Assembly: GCA_033065855.1 (NCBI GenBank)
Contig: JAVXUO010002964.1
Location: 59,224 to 123,223, forward strand
Direction: 5' to 3'
DNA from: Escallonia rubra
Lineage: Eukaryota > Streptophyta > Magnoliopsida > Escalloniales > Escalloniaceae
Length of the DNA: 64,000 nucleotides
Shown here: positions 45,981 to 57,369 of the stretch, in pieces
Position numbering within the stretch: the stretch's first letter is position 1
Layout of the letters: every line of letters starts with the position of its first letter
The notes under the pieces: model-generated
The model's database searches: none
Seen by the model: only the letters and a program-made list of their open reading frames with translations
What the model was told of the DNA's origin: nothing
Program-made: the position numbers and the translations under genes

Positions 45981-47622
45981 TGCATAACATCAAGATTGTT
46001 GTGGAGGAGGAGGGTCGACCAATAAGGCAGCTCCCAAAAGATACACATTTTCTTCCAATTGTGTGTTTTTTCAAACCCAGGAAGTTTTATAGTGGCAACA
46101 CAATTTCTAAAAGGTAACGCATCCATGTCAAGGTCCTTTACGCACCTACATGCTTCATCCTCAGAGAATCTGTCACGTGTTTCAACATGACGGCTCCACA
46201 GTTTTATCAAACTTGTCTTTTTATTTTCGAAATGGATGATTAGGCGGTAAGAATTGTCTACGACACCCCTAAAAAGAAGCCTTTCCCCCATGCTTTAAGG
46301 TAAAAGTCTTACTCACTTCCATACAATAAGGACATGCCAACCTATCATGTGTACTCCATCCACACAACATACCGTACGCAGGGAAGTCATTGATAGTCCA
46401 CATGACTGTTGCCCTCAAGCTGAAGTTCTGTTTAAGAGAGGCATCAAATGCTAGGGCTCCAACTTCCCACAACATTCTTAACTCGTCGATCAACGACCGC
46501 AAGTACACGTCTATATTTGTATCTGGGCTCGTAGGTCCAGGAATGAGTAATGATAAAAACATGAACTGCTTCTTCATGCACATATTTGGAGGAAGGTTAT
46601 ACATGACAACAATCACGGGCCATGTAGAGTAAGATGTGCTAGAGTGCCCAAAAGGATTAAAACCATCAGTAGCAAGTCTAAGTTGCACATTTCGAACCTC
46701 TGCATCAAAGGATGGGTGTTTGCAATCAAAATCCTTCCATGCCTATCCATCGGCAAGGTGTCTCGATAAATCAGGAACTTTGCTGCGGACATTGCTGTGC
46801 CATCTCACGTATTCTGCTATTTTAGAAGAGTAATGCAATCTTTGAAGCCTTGGCGTCAATGGAAAGTATCACAATATCTTCCATGCTATCTTTCTTTTCT
46901 TCTCACTGGTTGGTTTATACCTTGCGTGGCCATAAATCGGACACTCCTTCAAATTATCGTTCTCCTTCCAGAATAAGTCATAATCATTATTGCATGCATC
47001 TATCTTCTCGTACCCTAAACCAAGTTTCATCATCATTTTCTTAGCACTATAGTACGTGTTAGACAACTTTTCGTCATCAGGCAACATTTATTTATTAAGC
47101 TTTAGAAAACCATCAAAACCTTTATCACTTAGACCATACTCAGACTTTAATTGTAGCATCCTTGTTATAACGGATAACTTGGTGTGCTTTGTACTTCCTT
47201 TCCATATTGGCTCTTCAGAGTCTTTTAACAAATTATAATACTTCTCAGCACCCGGGTTTGGCTCTTCTTCCATATTAGGATTGCCATCCTTCAAAAAGTT
47301 ATCTCGGATCTCTAGGACTATCTTGTCTAACCTCAGTGCGCACCTCTGCCGGTACCCGCAGAATTGGTTCCCCCTGTTAAGTCCAATTCGTATAATTACC
47401 TGTAAAACCTCTACGGAGGAGATTACAAGTTACATTGTCAGACATTTTCCAACTTAACAGCTGGCAATCATTGCACGGACATTTAATCTTGCCGTCATCC
47501 ACAAAGTCTCGCTAGTTCAAAGCAAGGAGAGTAAACACGTTCACTCCTTGTCTAAACTCTTTCGATACCCCAATCCCACTTGGAGCAATCCTCCGTTGCA
47601 TCCTACTTTGGTTCACTGACAT
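45981..47622 (-). pseudogene. CACTA TNP2-type transposase, broken
   Basis: The minus strand starts with a transposase-associated domain (from 47622; MSVNQSRMQRR...GKIKCPCNDC), then PNPGAEKYYNLLKDSEEPIW, LSNTYYSAKKMMMKLGLGYEK and CPIYGHARYK. The TNP2 core follows: RLATDGFNPFGHSSTSYSTW, YNLPPNMCMKKQFMFLSLLI, WTINDFPAYGMLCGWSTH and ELPYWSTLLLHNNLDVMH. Several stops and frame changes interrupt it, and it ends abruptly after DVMH, where the rest of TNP2 and the DUF4218 region should follow. It can no longer make an active enzyme. Confidence 0.88.
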
Positions 47623-47815
47623 GGTATATATCTCTTACTACCAAGTGAACCTATACAAGTCGAGTTCCAAATTAACTATATATATATATATTAAGTAGTC
47701 ACTTAGAAAAAACATGAAAGAGCTAAAGTCTTTCCATAAAAATTCACTTTGGGAATGCTCACAAATAAGGATAAGAAGTGATACTCTATGCACAATAAAC
47801 TAAGTAGCACAGACA

Positions 47816-48396
47816 CCGACACCGCGTCCGACACCGACACTGACGGGGTATGTTTATATAAATTTCAAGCACATTCGGCCCTCATGAAATAGTAAAACAC
47901 CAGCTAATAAACCATAAGTTAGAGTCGTACTTGAAATACAATCTAGCATTGGGGTTGATTGGAATACAATCTAGGATAACAAATGCTACTATATGCACAA
48001 TAAACTAAGTTTCAAGCACATTCGGGCCTCTATGTTAGATTGTCTACGTCGAAGAGCCCTATCTCCCTATTAGGCATAGGTCGATTGGAATACAGTCAAG
48101 CACTGGGGTTTGCCCTAATCTTTCGATCTATAACACAACTCCAACATATGCTAACATAACTGTCAATTTCAATTGAAAAATTTGCAGTTTTGCCTCATAG
48201 GTGTCGGACACTTTGGATAAGGTGTCAAACACTTCTGCGCAAGGTGTCTAACACGGTGTCCGATAATTAAAAATAAATAAAAAAATATTCGAACACCGCC
48301 GAGAGGTGTCGAACACGTGTCCGGAGGTGTCCGAGGGGTGTCCGGTGTCGGTAGGTGTCAAGCACGATACCTCGACCTAGACGAGGTGTCCGTGCT
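47816..48396. mobile_element. Probable MITE with GTGTCCG-rich ends
   Basis: Inverted ends AGCACAGACACC (47816) and GGTGTCCGTGCT (ending 48396), with dense GTGTCGGACAC words near both ends. No clear target duplication. It lies 5' of the transposase frame. The class (hAT or Mutator) is unresolved. Confidence 0.45.
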
Positions 48397-48675
48397 TCCT
48401 AGACAATTAAGCATTATTAAAACATTTAAGGTGCATAAATCCAGTAAAAAAACTAAAAAATGCTGCATATCAAAGTGATGACTGTTATTTCTTGTGTCAA
48501 ATGCTCCCATAAAAGTGATCCTTGATTAGTTAGTTGTTACACCACTTATAGGGTCCGATTCTACCCTTGTAAGTAATGTTCATCTATTTATTATTACTGC
48601 GTGAACTTGCCAGTTTGCCATTCAATTTATCCTCCCATCTTGATTACTCGTGTTAAACTGTTTGTGTCATTTTAG

Positions 48676-48961
48676 GGTGCTGAACTTGCTACTCAGCAAG
48701 GACAAAGTGCAGCACCTTTAGCTGCATGTAGAACATTGGCCGAGGAACTCACTGAAGAGCGGTTTCCAGCTCCTCGGATTCTTGCATTCAAAGTAATTCC
48801 CTTTAAGCTTCGCTTTAATTTTCTGCAAATGGTTTTTCGCATTTTAAACCAAAAGTACTGAAGTTTTTGTGGATCTGTTTTGTAACAGGAGGGAGCTCTC
48901 AGGCCCGATACTTCGTTTCGCAGCTTATACCACCAGCACACAAAGATCCTCTTATGAGCAG
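48676..48961 (+). pseudogene. Captured two-exon gene fragment, copy 2
   Basis: Exon-like blocks 48676-48792 and 48889-48961 with an intact acceptor (TTTTAG) before block 1, GT/AG intron borders and a GTAAGT donor after block 2. The same two blocks occur at 22629-22914 in copy 1; block 1 encodes 39 residues and the parent gene is not recognised. Confidence 0.5.
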
Positions 48962-50058
48962 GTAAGTGGAAAGAAGCAAGTCATGTTATAGAGTTGCTCA
49001 AAAGAAAAAGAAGAAAAAAGAAGTTTAGGTTACAAAGTGTCATGGTTTCATGAATATACCAAATTATTATAAATTTGTGTTGATGTGTATGCATAAGTTT
49101 ATAATTGTTTCTATACCTAGAAACAATTATCGGCAACATTTCAGCATTTCCACAACAAACAATGTTTAGTCTTAAATCCAAGAATTTCTAATCTGCACAA
49201 AACGAATTTACAACCTAATTTGCACAACAAACTGAACATTTCATGCTTTTCCTCTTACTTATTTTCTAATTTGCACAATACGATTTCAAAACGAAAATAA
49301 AAAACATCATAAAAAAATAATAATATTACAGTGGGCTTGATGTAACATACCTGGTGCCGGAGATGGTAAACAGTAGTACTTTAATGCAACAGTGGATGAT
49401 GGTGGCCTTGGGGGCGGCGTAGTGCGTGGCTTGGCGGTGGCAGGGCCAACAACAGTGGCGGCGTGGGCTTCACGGAGAAGTGGGCTTGCAGGCAGCGTGT
49501 CCGTGGTAGGCCCGGCAACAGTGGCTACATGGGCTTCGCAAAAAGGTGGCCTTCAGCGGCTGGGAGAGAGGGGGAGGCGACAATTTAGGTAGAGAGAGAG
49601 AGAGAGAGATTAGGGTGAAGTTACAGAAGGGTTTATATACTTTTCATTTAGCGACCGACAGTTAGCCGTCGCTAATTTTAGTGACTGCTTTAACGCTGGC
49701 TAAAAGCTGTCGCTAAAGTTAGTGACTGCCATAACGGTTGCTAAAATAGGCGCCAATTTTTTTGTTGACCCTGCCAGAATTTTTCTATACCTAGTGACCG
49801 CGAATAATACCAGTTGCAAATGCGCTCGCTAAAGTATGAGTTAACGACCGCAATTTTTGGCGGTCGTAAATGTGGGCCTAAAGGTCCTATTTCTTGTATT
49901 AGAGAGTGAGAAAAAAAAAGGCTATTTTGAAGGCTATACATTTAGCGCCAACATGCATTATTTTAAATATTCTTGACACCGCGTTCTCTACAAGTAGAAC
50001 TGCCCCCATAGTTTGATTCTTACACCAAGATAAACCAACTACCAAGAGCAGTCCTATA

Positions 50059-50148
50059 ATACCCTTGTCAGTAGGTGAATACAATCCGAGTGCCGATGGC
50101 CAGCCAGAGATCGTCCGTCCGCCAGCAACCTTTCCGCCTAGTTTAGGG
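50059..50148 (+). pseudogene. TPS exon 1 relic (module 2, copy 2)
   Basis: Same as 24022-24111, including the ATA in place of the start codon. Confidence 0.75.
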
Positions 50149-50551
50149 ACCACCTTAGGCTATGTAATTTACGATTTTCGGTTATATTGACATTTTTTCC
50201 CCCTCTCTTTTGGTTACAACGTTTTTAATAATTCTGCAATTTCTAGCGAAAATATTTTAAGTAAAAAGTACACTACGTTTCGAGAGTGAGAAAGAAAAGT
50301 CTATTGTGAAGGCCATACATTTACACTACGTTTAGAGAGAGAGAGAGAGAGTCTATTGTGAAGGCCATACATTTACACTACATTTATAGAGAGAGAGAGA
50401 GAGAGAGAGATATGATGGTGACTGTGGTTTAAATATTGCCGGTTGGAGGAAAAGATGGCTTCGGCCGTCAAGTTGTCGATGTGAAAATTAGGTGGTTGCT
50501 CTCTACTAGTTAATGGAAGATACAAAGTTTTTGAGATAAGTGAGACCAAAT

Positions 50552-50783
50552 TAGGGGTGCAACTTGGGCCGGGGAACCCGTGGACAACCCGTGCCAGCCT
50601 GCAAAAATATGGGCATGGACTTATTTTTGTAGTGACCATGGTGGACGTGGGCTCAAATTTTTTGGCCCGCCAAAAATATGGGCCGGACATGGGCAAAGGT
50701 TTCTACAAGCCCGTCCAGCCCGTGGGAAAATCAGTCCGTCTAACTATTATATAATATAGATATAGATTACAATATATTTACTT

Positions 50784-50814
<31 letters not shown>

Positions 50815-51528
50815 GTTACAATATATTTATTTTGTTTCCTTTAGTCATTAAAAACCGTGGATCACATAAGTCTATACAATTTCAACCGTCAAACTCTTAA
50901 CCTAATAGAATATAATTTCTTTTTTTTACTTTCTGAACTCTCTCAACCCCCACTTCGACAAAGTCAAAGCCTCAAAGCCAAAGATATGCTCATATTCTTG
51001 TCTTATTTTTCTGAACCAGGTTGAGCGGCAGTTCCCACTTTTCGTTCATGTTTATAGATCTTTGAAGACTTTACTTTTTCTACTTTATTTCTTATTATAG
51101 AATTAGAGACTCTTGTATTTTTTTTCTCTCATTTTGTCCTTTACTTTTTCTACTTTATTTCTTATTATAGAATTAGAGACTTGTATTTTTTTCTCTCTCA
51201 TTTTGTCCCAAATATTTATTTCTACGCTTATATTTAAGTTCATTTTGAGACTTTAATGTAATTTTTTTTCATTATCATGAATAAATTGTAGACTTGGATG
51301 GTCAATGATATGTTTCGAAATTATTTAAAAAAAAAGTAATTCGTAACCATGGACAACCCGTGGACAGCCCGCGTCCAGCCCGTGTCTACCAAAATTTTGA
51401 TGGGCTTAGCGTGGACACATTATTTGGCCCGTAGATGGGCTGGGCTGGATATGGACACGACTTTTAGAGATCGGGTTGGTCATGGTCTAACCCTTGGGCC
51501 CGTCCAGCCCGCCCAAGTTGCACCCCTA
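50552..51528. mobile_element. Non-autonomous hAT element, 977 bp
   Basis: Terminal inverted repeats TAGGGGTGCAACTTGGGC (18 bp, matching at both ends) flanked by a perfect 8-bp target duplication GACCAAAT (50544-50551 and 51529-51536). Copy 1 has the unoccupied site with one GACCAAAT at 24512-24519. Ends are rich in CCCGTGGAC/GCCCGTCCAGCCCG words and the centre is AT-rich. No transposase. Confidence 0.95.
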
Positions 51529-51989
51529 GACCAAATTAACATGTTTTTTCTTTATCGTTTTTTATTACAACTTTGGTTAGAACATGTTTTTTTTTTACCA
51601 GTCGCAAATGACATGCAGTCGCTACGTAATTTACAATTTTGGTTATATTAACATGTTTTTTTTATCGTTTTTTATTACAACCTTTCTAATAATTCTGCAT
51701 TTTTAAGTGAAAATGTTTTTTCTTTCTTTCTAGCATAGGTTTTTAAGTAAAAAGTAATGAAACAATTTACTTTTTTGTTTAGAGAGTGAGAGAAAGAAAA
51801 CCACAAATGCCTACCAACTCACAGACAAACACACAAAAACAAACACTTCATCTCTGTACAACCACTTTGAGCAAGCCCGAGTTTGTTGCCTGCTCCAAGG
51901 ATCCCCCAAATCTGCATACCCATCTCATATCTATCAGCATGGTGGGATGCGATTGGGTGCAGAAACACCCAATCTGTAACTTTAATTGA

Positions 51990-51990
<1 letters not shown>

Positions 51991-52041
<51 letters not shown>
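51991..52041. repeat. (GT)n(GA)n microsatellite, copy 2
   Basis: Counterpart of 24961-25021, with slightly different run lengths. Confidence 0.9.
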
Positions 52042-52044
<3 letters not shown>

Positions 52045-52573
52045 GGAAGGTGGGATAGTGTTATGATGGTGCGGTGGTGGTGTTAAGTTGGTTGTAGTTG
52101 AATAGAAAAAGAGAGAGGGAAGAAGGAGATATATAAAATACATATTTCACATTCTATGTATAAGCGATAGTTTACTATTTTTAAAATATATTACTATCAC
52201 GTCAGTAAAAATCGTTAGTTAGGGTCATGGAATCTTAACGGTGGGCGGTTTGATACAAAATTTACACTTTTTGAATATGTGTGCAAAATTTTGAAACCTA
52301 TATCTTTGACTGTAATATACCCCTAGACTGAAGCATATAAGTGATATTATCCTTAAGTTTTAACTAAAACAATTTACTTTATGTTTAGAGAGTCAAAAAT
52401 AAGAGGCGACTTTACTGAGTACTAATAAAGGCTATTTTGAAAGCAATACATAACGAAAGAAAAGGCTATTTTGAAAGCTGTACATTCTTGACACTGCGTT
52501 CTCTATAAGTAGAGCTGCCCCCATATTTTGATTGTTACACCAAGATAAACCAACTACCTAGAGGAGTCCTATA

Positions 52574-52662
52574 ATGGCCTTGTCTGCATGCGAATAAACT
52601 CCGAGTGCCAATGGCCAGCGAGATCGTCCGTCCGCTTGCAAATATCCAGCCTAGTTTTGGGA
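52574..52662 (+). pseudogene. TPS exon 1 relic (module 3, copy 2)
   Basis: Same as 25554-25642, with the same PSL breakpoint. Confidence 0.75.
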
Positions 52663-53692
52663 CCAACTTAGGCTATGTAATTTACGATTTTGGTTATACT
52701 GACATGTTTTATTTCCTCTTTTTTGGTTACAACGTTTTTAATAATCCTGCAATTTTAAGCGAAAATGTTTTCTTTTAGGATTATAGCATAGTTTTTAAGT
52801 AAAGTAATTTACACTATGTTTAGAGATTGAGAAAGAAAAGGCTATTTTGAAGGCCATGCATTGACACTCCGCTCAGAGAGTGAGTGAGAAAGAAAAACTA
52901 GATCACTGTGATGATGGTGATTGTTGTGAAGCTGGCTTAAACAAAGGCTACAGTAAGAAAATAATATAAATATTGCGGTTGGAGGAAAACATGACATCAC
53001 CTTCAAGTTGTCAGTGGCAAAATTGGGTGGTTGCTGTCTATTAGAAAATGGAAGATACATAGTTTTGGGGATAAGTGAGACCAAATCAGGCTACATAGTT
53101 TAAAATTTTGGTTATATTAACATGTTTTTTTTGCTCGTTTTTTTTTTTTACAACTTTTCTAATAATTCTGCATTTTTAAGTGAAAATGTTTTTTTTCTTT
53201 CTAGCATAGTTGTTAAGTAAAAAGTAATGAAACAATATACTTTTATGTTTAGAGAGTGAGAGAAAGAAAAGGCTATTTTGAAGGGTACAGTGAGATAATA
53301 ATAGAAATATTGCAGTCGGAGGAAAAGATGGCTTCGGCTTTCATGTTGTTGGTGGCAAAATTGCATGGTTGCTGTCTACTAGAAAATGGAAGATACAAAG
53401 TTTCTGGGATAAGTGAGACCAAATTAGGCTATGTAATTTAAAATTTTGGTTATATTAACATGTTTTTTTTCCTCACTTTTTTAATTAATAACATCTTTTT
53501 TAATAATTCTGCATTGTTAGTTTTTGAGTAAAAAGTAATGAAACAATTTACTTTTATGTTTAGAGAGAGAGAAAGAAAAAGTTATTTTGAAGTCTATACA
53601 TTTAGCCCAACACGCGGTTTGCTCCACTTGCCCCGCAGCCCCTAGTTTGATTTTCTCACCAAGATAAGCCTAGCATTTATAGTAGTTCTATA

Positions 53693-54185
53693 ATGGCCTG
53701 CCCCCATAGTGGAATATACTCGGAGTGCTAATGGCCAGCCGGAGATCTCCCGTCCGCTGGCAGACTTCCCGTCTAGTTTATGTGGTGATCGCTTCACGTC
53801 ATTCGAGAATGTCAGCACTATTGTCATTGCGACAGCCGATTCATCTTTGTTTCAGAGTCAGGCTCAGAGTAAAGGGAGCCAAAGTTAGTAAGCTCCTCAA
53901 GAATGTAAGCCTCTGCAATTAAACCTTCAACGCGCGTTTTGTTACCCACCTTTTTCTTATGATCAAACATATGCCTATGTAAAAAAGAAGTCATTTTTCA
54001 GTGAACAAAGCATGTGTGCAAGTGTGAAATACAGTTTAAAGATGGATGAGTGACATCACATCTCAAATGGATACATCCATCGATACTGCACAGGTTCGCC
54101 TACTTTAGCCCTATATGCTATGTGAGTGGTCAAATGCTCTATCGAATCAAAGAATGATGGGGGAAAGATTTTCTCTAGCTTGCAC
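53693..54185 (+). pseudogene. TPS exon 1 relic fused to DUF4218 (module 4, copy 2)
   Basis: Same as 26672-27164. It runs into the LTR fragment at 54186. Confidence 0.75.
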
Positions 54186-54999
54186 TGTAAGACCCCAAAT
54201 AACTAGAAATTAAATTATTGTTATATTTAGGGCATCTTTGCAAATTTAATTATTTTCGGGGTATTTTGAAATAAGTGATGAATGTTTAGGGGTCTTTTAG
54301 TTATTTACCGATCTTAGAGACTTTTAAAGGCTAGCCAAGTCAGTTTTATCGTTACTTTGTGATATAACTCGATCAAATATAACTCCCAATAATTGGGGGA
54401 CACCCGGCGAATCCCAGTCAAACTGGGAGATTTATCAGGATTCTAAAAGAGTCATCAGAGATTGTGACGTGATCCTCGAGGATCCTAACGCGATCTTGAC
54501 ACATCTGGCCCACGGCCCAGTCCTACTAGGACTCTCCTTTCACAGCTATATAAAGGGGTCTAACCCCCCAAGTATAGGGGGAATGACACAATTCATGCTT
54601 TTTCAGAGTTACTATTCTGTAGCTGCGCTCTGACTTAAGCATCAGAGAGTTCTCCGCCGGGAACCCCACCCGGCGGTCACTCGTTTTCTGTCTTGCAGGT
54701 CATCGGTCTAGGCTCGGGTTCCGCAAAGTACGCGGAGCATATTTTTAGCAGCAACAGATTGGCGCCATCCGTGGGACCCGCCAGCCTAACCGTTTGACCT
54801 CAAGAAACCAGTACGGTTTATACCGCTAATTGTTAGCGGCTACTTGTCGAAACTGTTACAGAATAGCCGCCGCCGCGGGTGTCAGATTCAACAGCCATCA
54901 AACAATCTGGTCGCCATAAAGAAGGCAACTCAGCACCTCTACGGCCCTATGGTCAACACCATAATCAATAACGGCGTCGCCGTCAGCAGTGCCAACAAG
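54186..54999 (+). mobile_element. LTR plus leader of a gypsy-type retrotransposon, copy 2
   Basis: A 571-bp LTR at 54186-54756, then the primer-binding-site-like sequence and a short leader. The duplicate of 27165-27978; broken in the same way. Confidence 0.75.
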
Positions 55000-55102
55000 C
55001 GTTGTTTAAAACATTCTTGACACCGTGTTCTCTATAAGTAGAGCTGGCCCCATAGTTTGATTGTTACACCAAGATAAACCAACTACCTAGAGCAGTCCAA
55101 TA

Positions 55103-55190
55103 ATGGCCTTGTCAGTAGGTGAATACACACCGAGTGCCAATGGCCAGCGAGATCGTCCGTCCGCTCGCAAACTTCCAGCCTAGTTTAGGG
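55103..55190 (+). pseudogene. TPS exon 1 relic (module 5, copy 2)
   Basis: Same as 28082-28169. Confidence 0.75.
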
Positions 55191-55764
55191 ACCAACATAG
55201 GCTATGTAATTTACAATTTTGGTTATACTGACATGTTTATTTTTTCCTCTTTTTCGGTTACAACGTTTTTAATAATCCTGCAATTTTAAGCGAAAATGTT
55301 TTCTTTTAGGATTCTAGCATAGTTTTTAAGTAAAGTAATTACACTACGTTTAGAGAGTGAGAAAGAGAAGCTTGATCACTGTGAGATAATAATAGAAATA
55401 TTGCGGTTGGAGGAGAAGGTGGCTTCGGCCTTCAAGTTGTCGGTGGCAAAATTGGGTGGTTGCTGTCTACTAGAAAATGGAAGATACAAAGTTTTTGGCA
55501 TAAGTGAGACCAAATTTGGCTTTGTAATTTACAATTTTGGTTACATTAACATTTTTTTTTCTCTTCCTTTATTACAACTTTTTTAATAATTCTGCATTTT
55601 TAAATGAAAATGTTTTTTTTTTCTTTCTAGCATAGTTTTTAAGTAAAAAGTAATGAAACAATTTACTTTTATGTTTAGACAGTGAGAGAAAGAAAAGGCT
55701 ACTTCGAAGGCTATACATTTAGCCCAACATGTGGTTTGCCCCACTCGCATTACTTAAACCATTC

Positions 55765-55873
55765 TATAAATAAAACTGCCCCATAGTTTGATTGTCATAC
55801 CAAGATAAGTCTAGCATTTATAGCAATTCTCCCATCAGCTGGCAAACTTCCCGCCTTGCTTATGGGGTGATCC
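55765..55873 (+). pseudogene. TPS promoter and exon 1 relic (module 6, copy 2)
   Basis: Same as 28744-28852, with the TATAAATA box kept and the start region missing. Confidence 0.65.
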
Positions 55874-55875
55874 TG

Positions 55876-57087
55876 TGCAAGAATAAAGTTAATAATATCA
55901 ATTTTATTAAAAAAAATCAAGCATAAGTGTTTATTGTCACATTCGGTAAATTCGGTAAAACAAATCTTATATTACAGAAAAACAAGTAAGTCATGCGTGT
56001 GACAAAATAAGTTAACAAAATATTGTCATCATATCAAACTTAGATTCATTGTAACTACACTTTTTTAATGAATTTGAAATTGTTAAAACCAAACATGTGC
56101 AGAGATAAAGTTAGCAATATGATATTTTTGTAATATCAAATTTGGGCTTTTTAATTTATTTTAACTTTAATATAGATAAAATATGAAAACCAAACATGTC
56201 TTTTTAGGTAGTTATTTACCATTTAAGATTTATATTTTGTGTCATTTTATAAAAAACAAATTGTTGGAATGACACTTGTCATCATTCTAGATAGGTAGTT
56301 GGTAACACCACAGAAGTGTTACACCAAAAAAAGGTTTTCTCTTTATAAATAAAGAGATGCCGTGTACACGCATTGCGTGTGCGATTCTGTCATTGCAAAC
56401 TTTGAGTAATGTATTTTGAGATAATCTGCTTACCCACTGTCGCTTACAAATGCAATTGATAGATTGTAAATTGAATTTTCTTCAGATGTGAGGGAGAAGG
56501 TGAAATGTAAAAGAAAATGGGTCGTTACCCGTAGAGAGTGGGTGTTTGTAACTAATGATTTTATGGAGAGTGTGTAGTTATATTTTACAATTTTGCCCTT
56601 GTGATGGACACGTGTTAGTGCCGGAGTCGCTCTCAGTGTAACACCAAAAGGGTATTCCACCAAAAATAGACTTCTCAATATATATAGTATAGATGAGTCA
56701 TCGTCGCACATACGACGCGTGTGCGAAAATAAAATTAATAATACAAATTTTTTTAAAAAACAAATCGTGTACATTATTTATTGTCATATACTGTAAAATG
56801 AATCTTAAATTACAAATACGTGTCCAAACACAAGTTAGCAAAATATTAATATCGTATCAAACTTGGCCTTTAAATTTTACTTTAACTATATTTTTTTGAT
56901 GAATTTGAATTTGTGAAAACTAAACACAATTTTATAGGTAGTTACTTACTAATTAAGATTTTAATTTTGTGTCACTTTTTAAAAATTCTTTTGAAACGCC
57001 ACTTGTCATCATTATAGGTTGGTAGTTATGTAACACCAAAGAGGCGTTACACCAAACCAAGTTTTGACTTAATAAGTAGTATAGATA
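55876..57087 (-). mobile_element. Helitron-like AT-rich repeat pair, copy 2
   Basis: Duplicate of 28855-30066 with a few substitutions. Class tentative. Confidence 0.35.
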
Positions 57088-57309
57088 TAAATTGGTATAG
57101 ATAGATAGCTATATTCTGACGCAGTTATTATGAGAGGTACAACATGCATTGGTTACCCAATTTAGATTTTCCTCATTAATGGTAACACAAGCCTTTAACA
57201 TGCGTTGGTTACTCAATTTACGCTACGTTTAGAGTGTGAGAAAGAAAAGCCTATTTTGAAGGCTATACATTTAGCTCCAACTTGCCCTACTTGCAGTTCT
57301 ATAAATAGA

Positions 57310-57317
57310 ACTGCCCC
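57310..57317 (+). promoter_or_regulatory. TATA box of TPS gene B
   Basis: TATAAATA 60 bases before the ATG at 57370, in the same context as gene A. Confidence 0.75.
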
Positions 57318-57369
57318 CATAGTTTGATTCTTACACCAAGGTAAAGCAACTACCAATAACTGTTCTATA

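Larger units (their letters stand above)
45981..49905 (-). mobile_element. Truncated CACTA element with TNP2 transposase, copy 2
   Basis: Read from its right end on the minus strand: a decayed terminus and subterminal repeats (49905-49640), a GC-rich block (49590-49392), a captured gene fragment (48961-48676), an inserted small element (48396-47816) and transposase (47622-45981). The left end is lost at the fusion with the TPS exon-1 relic. Confidence 0.65.
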
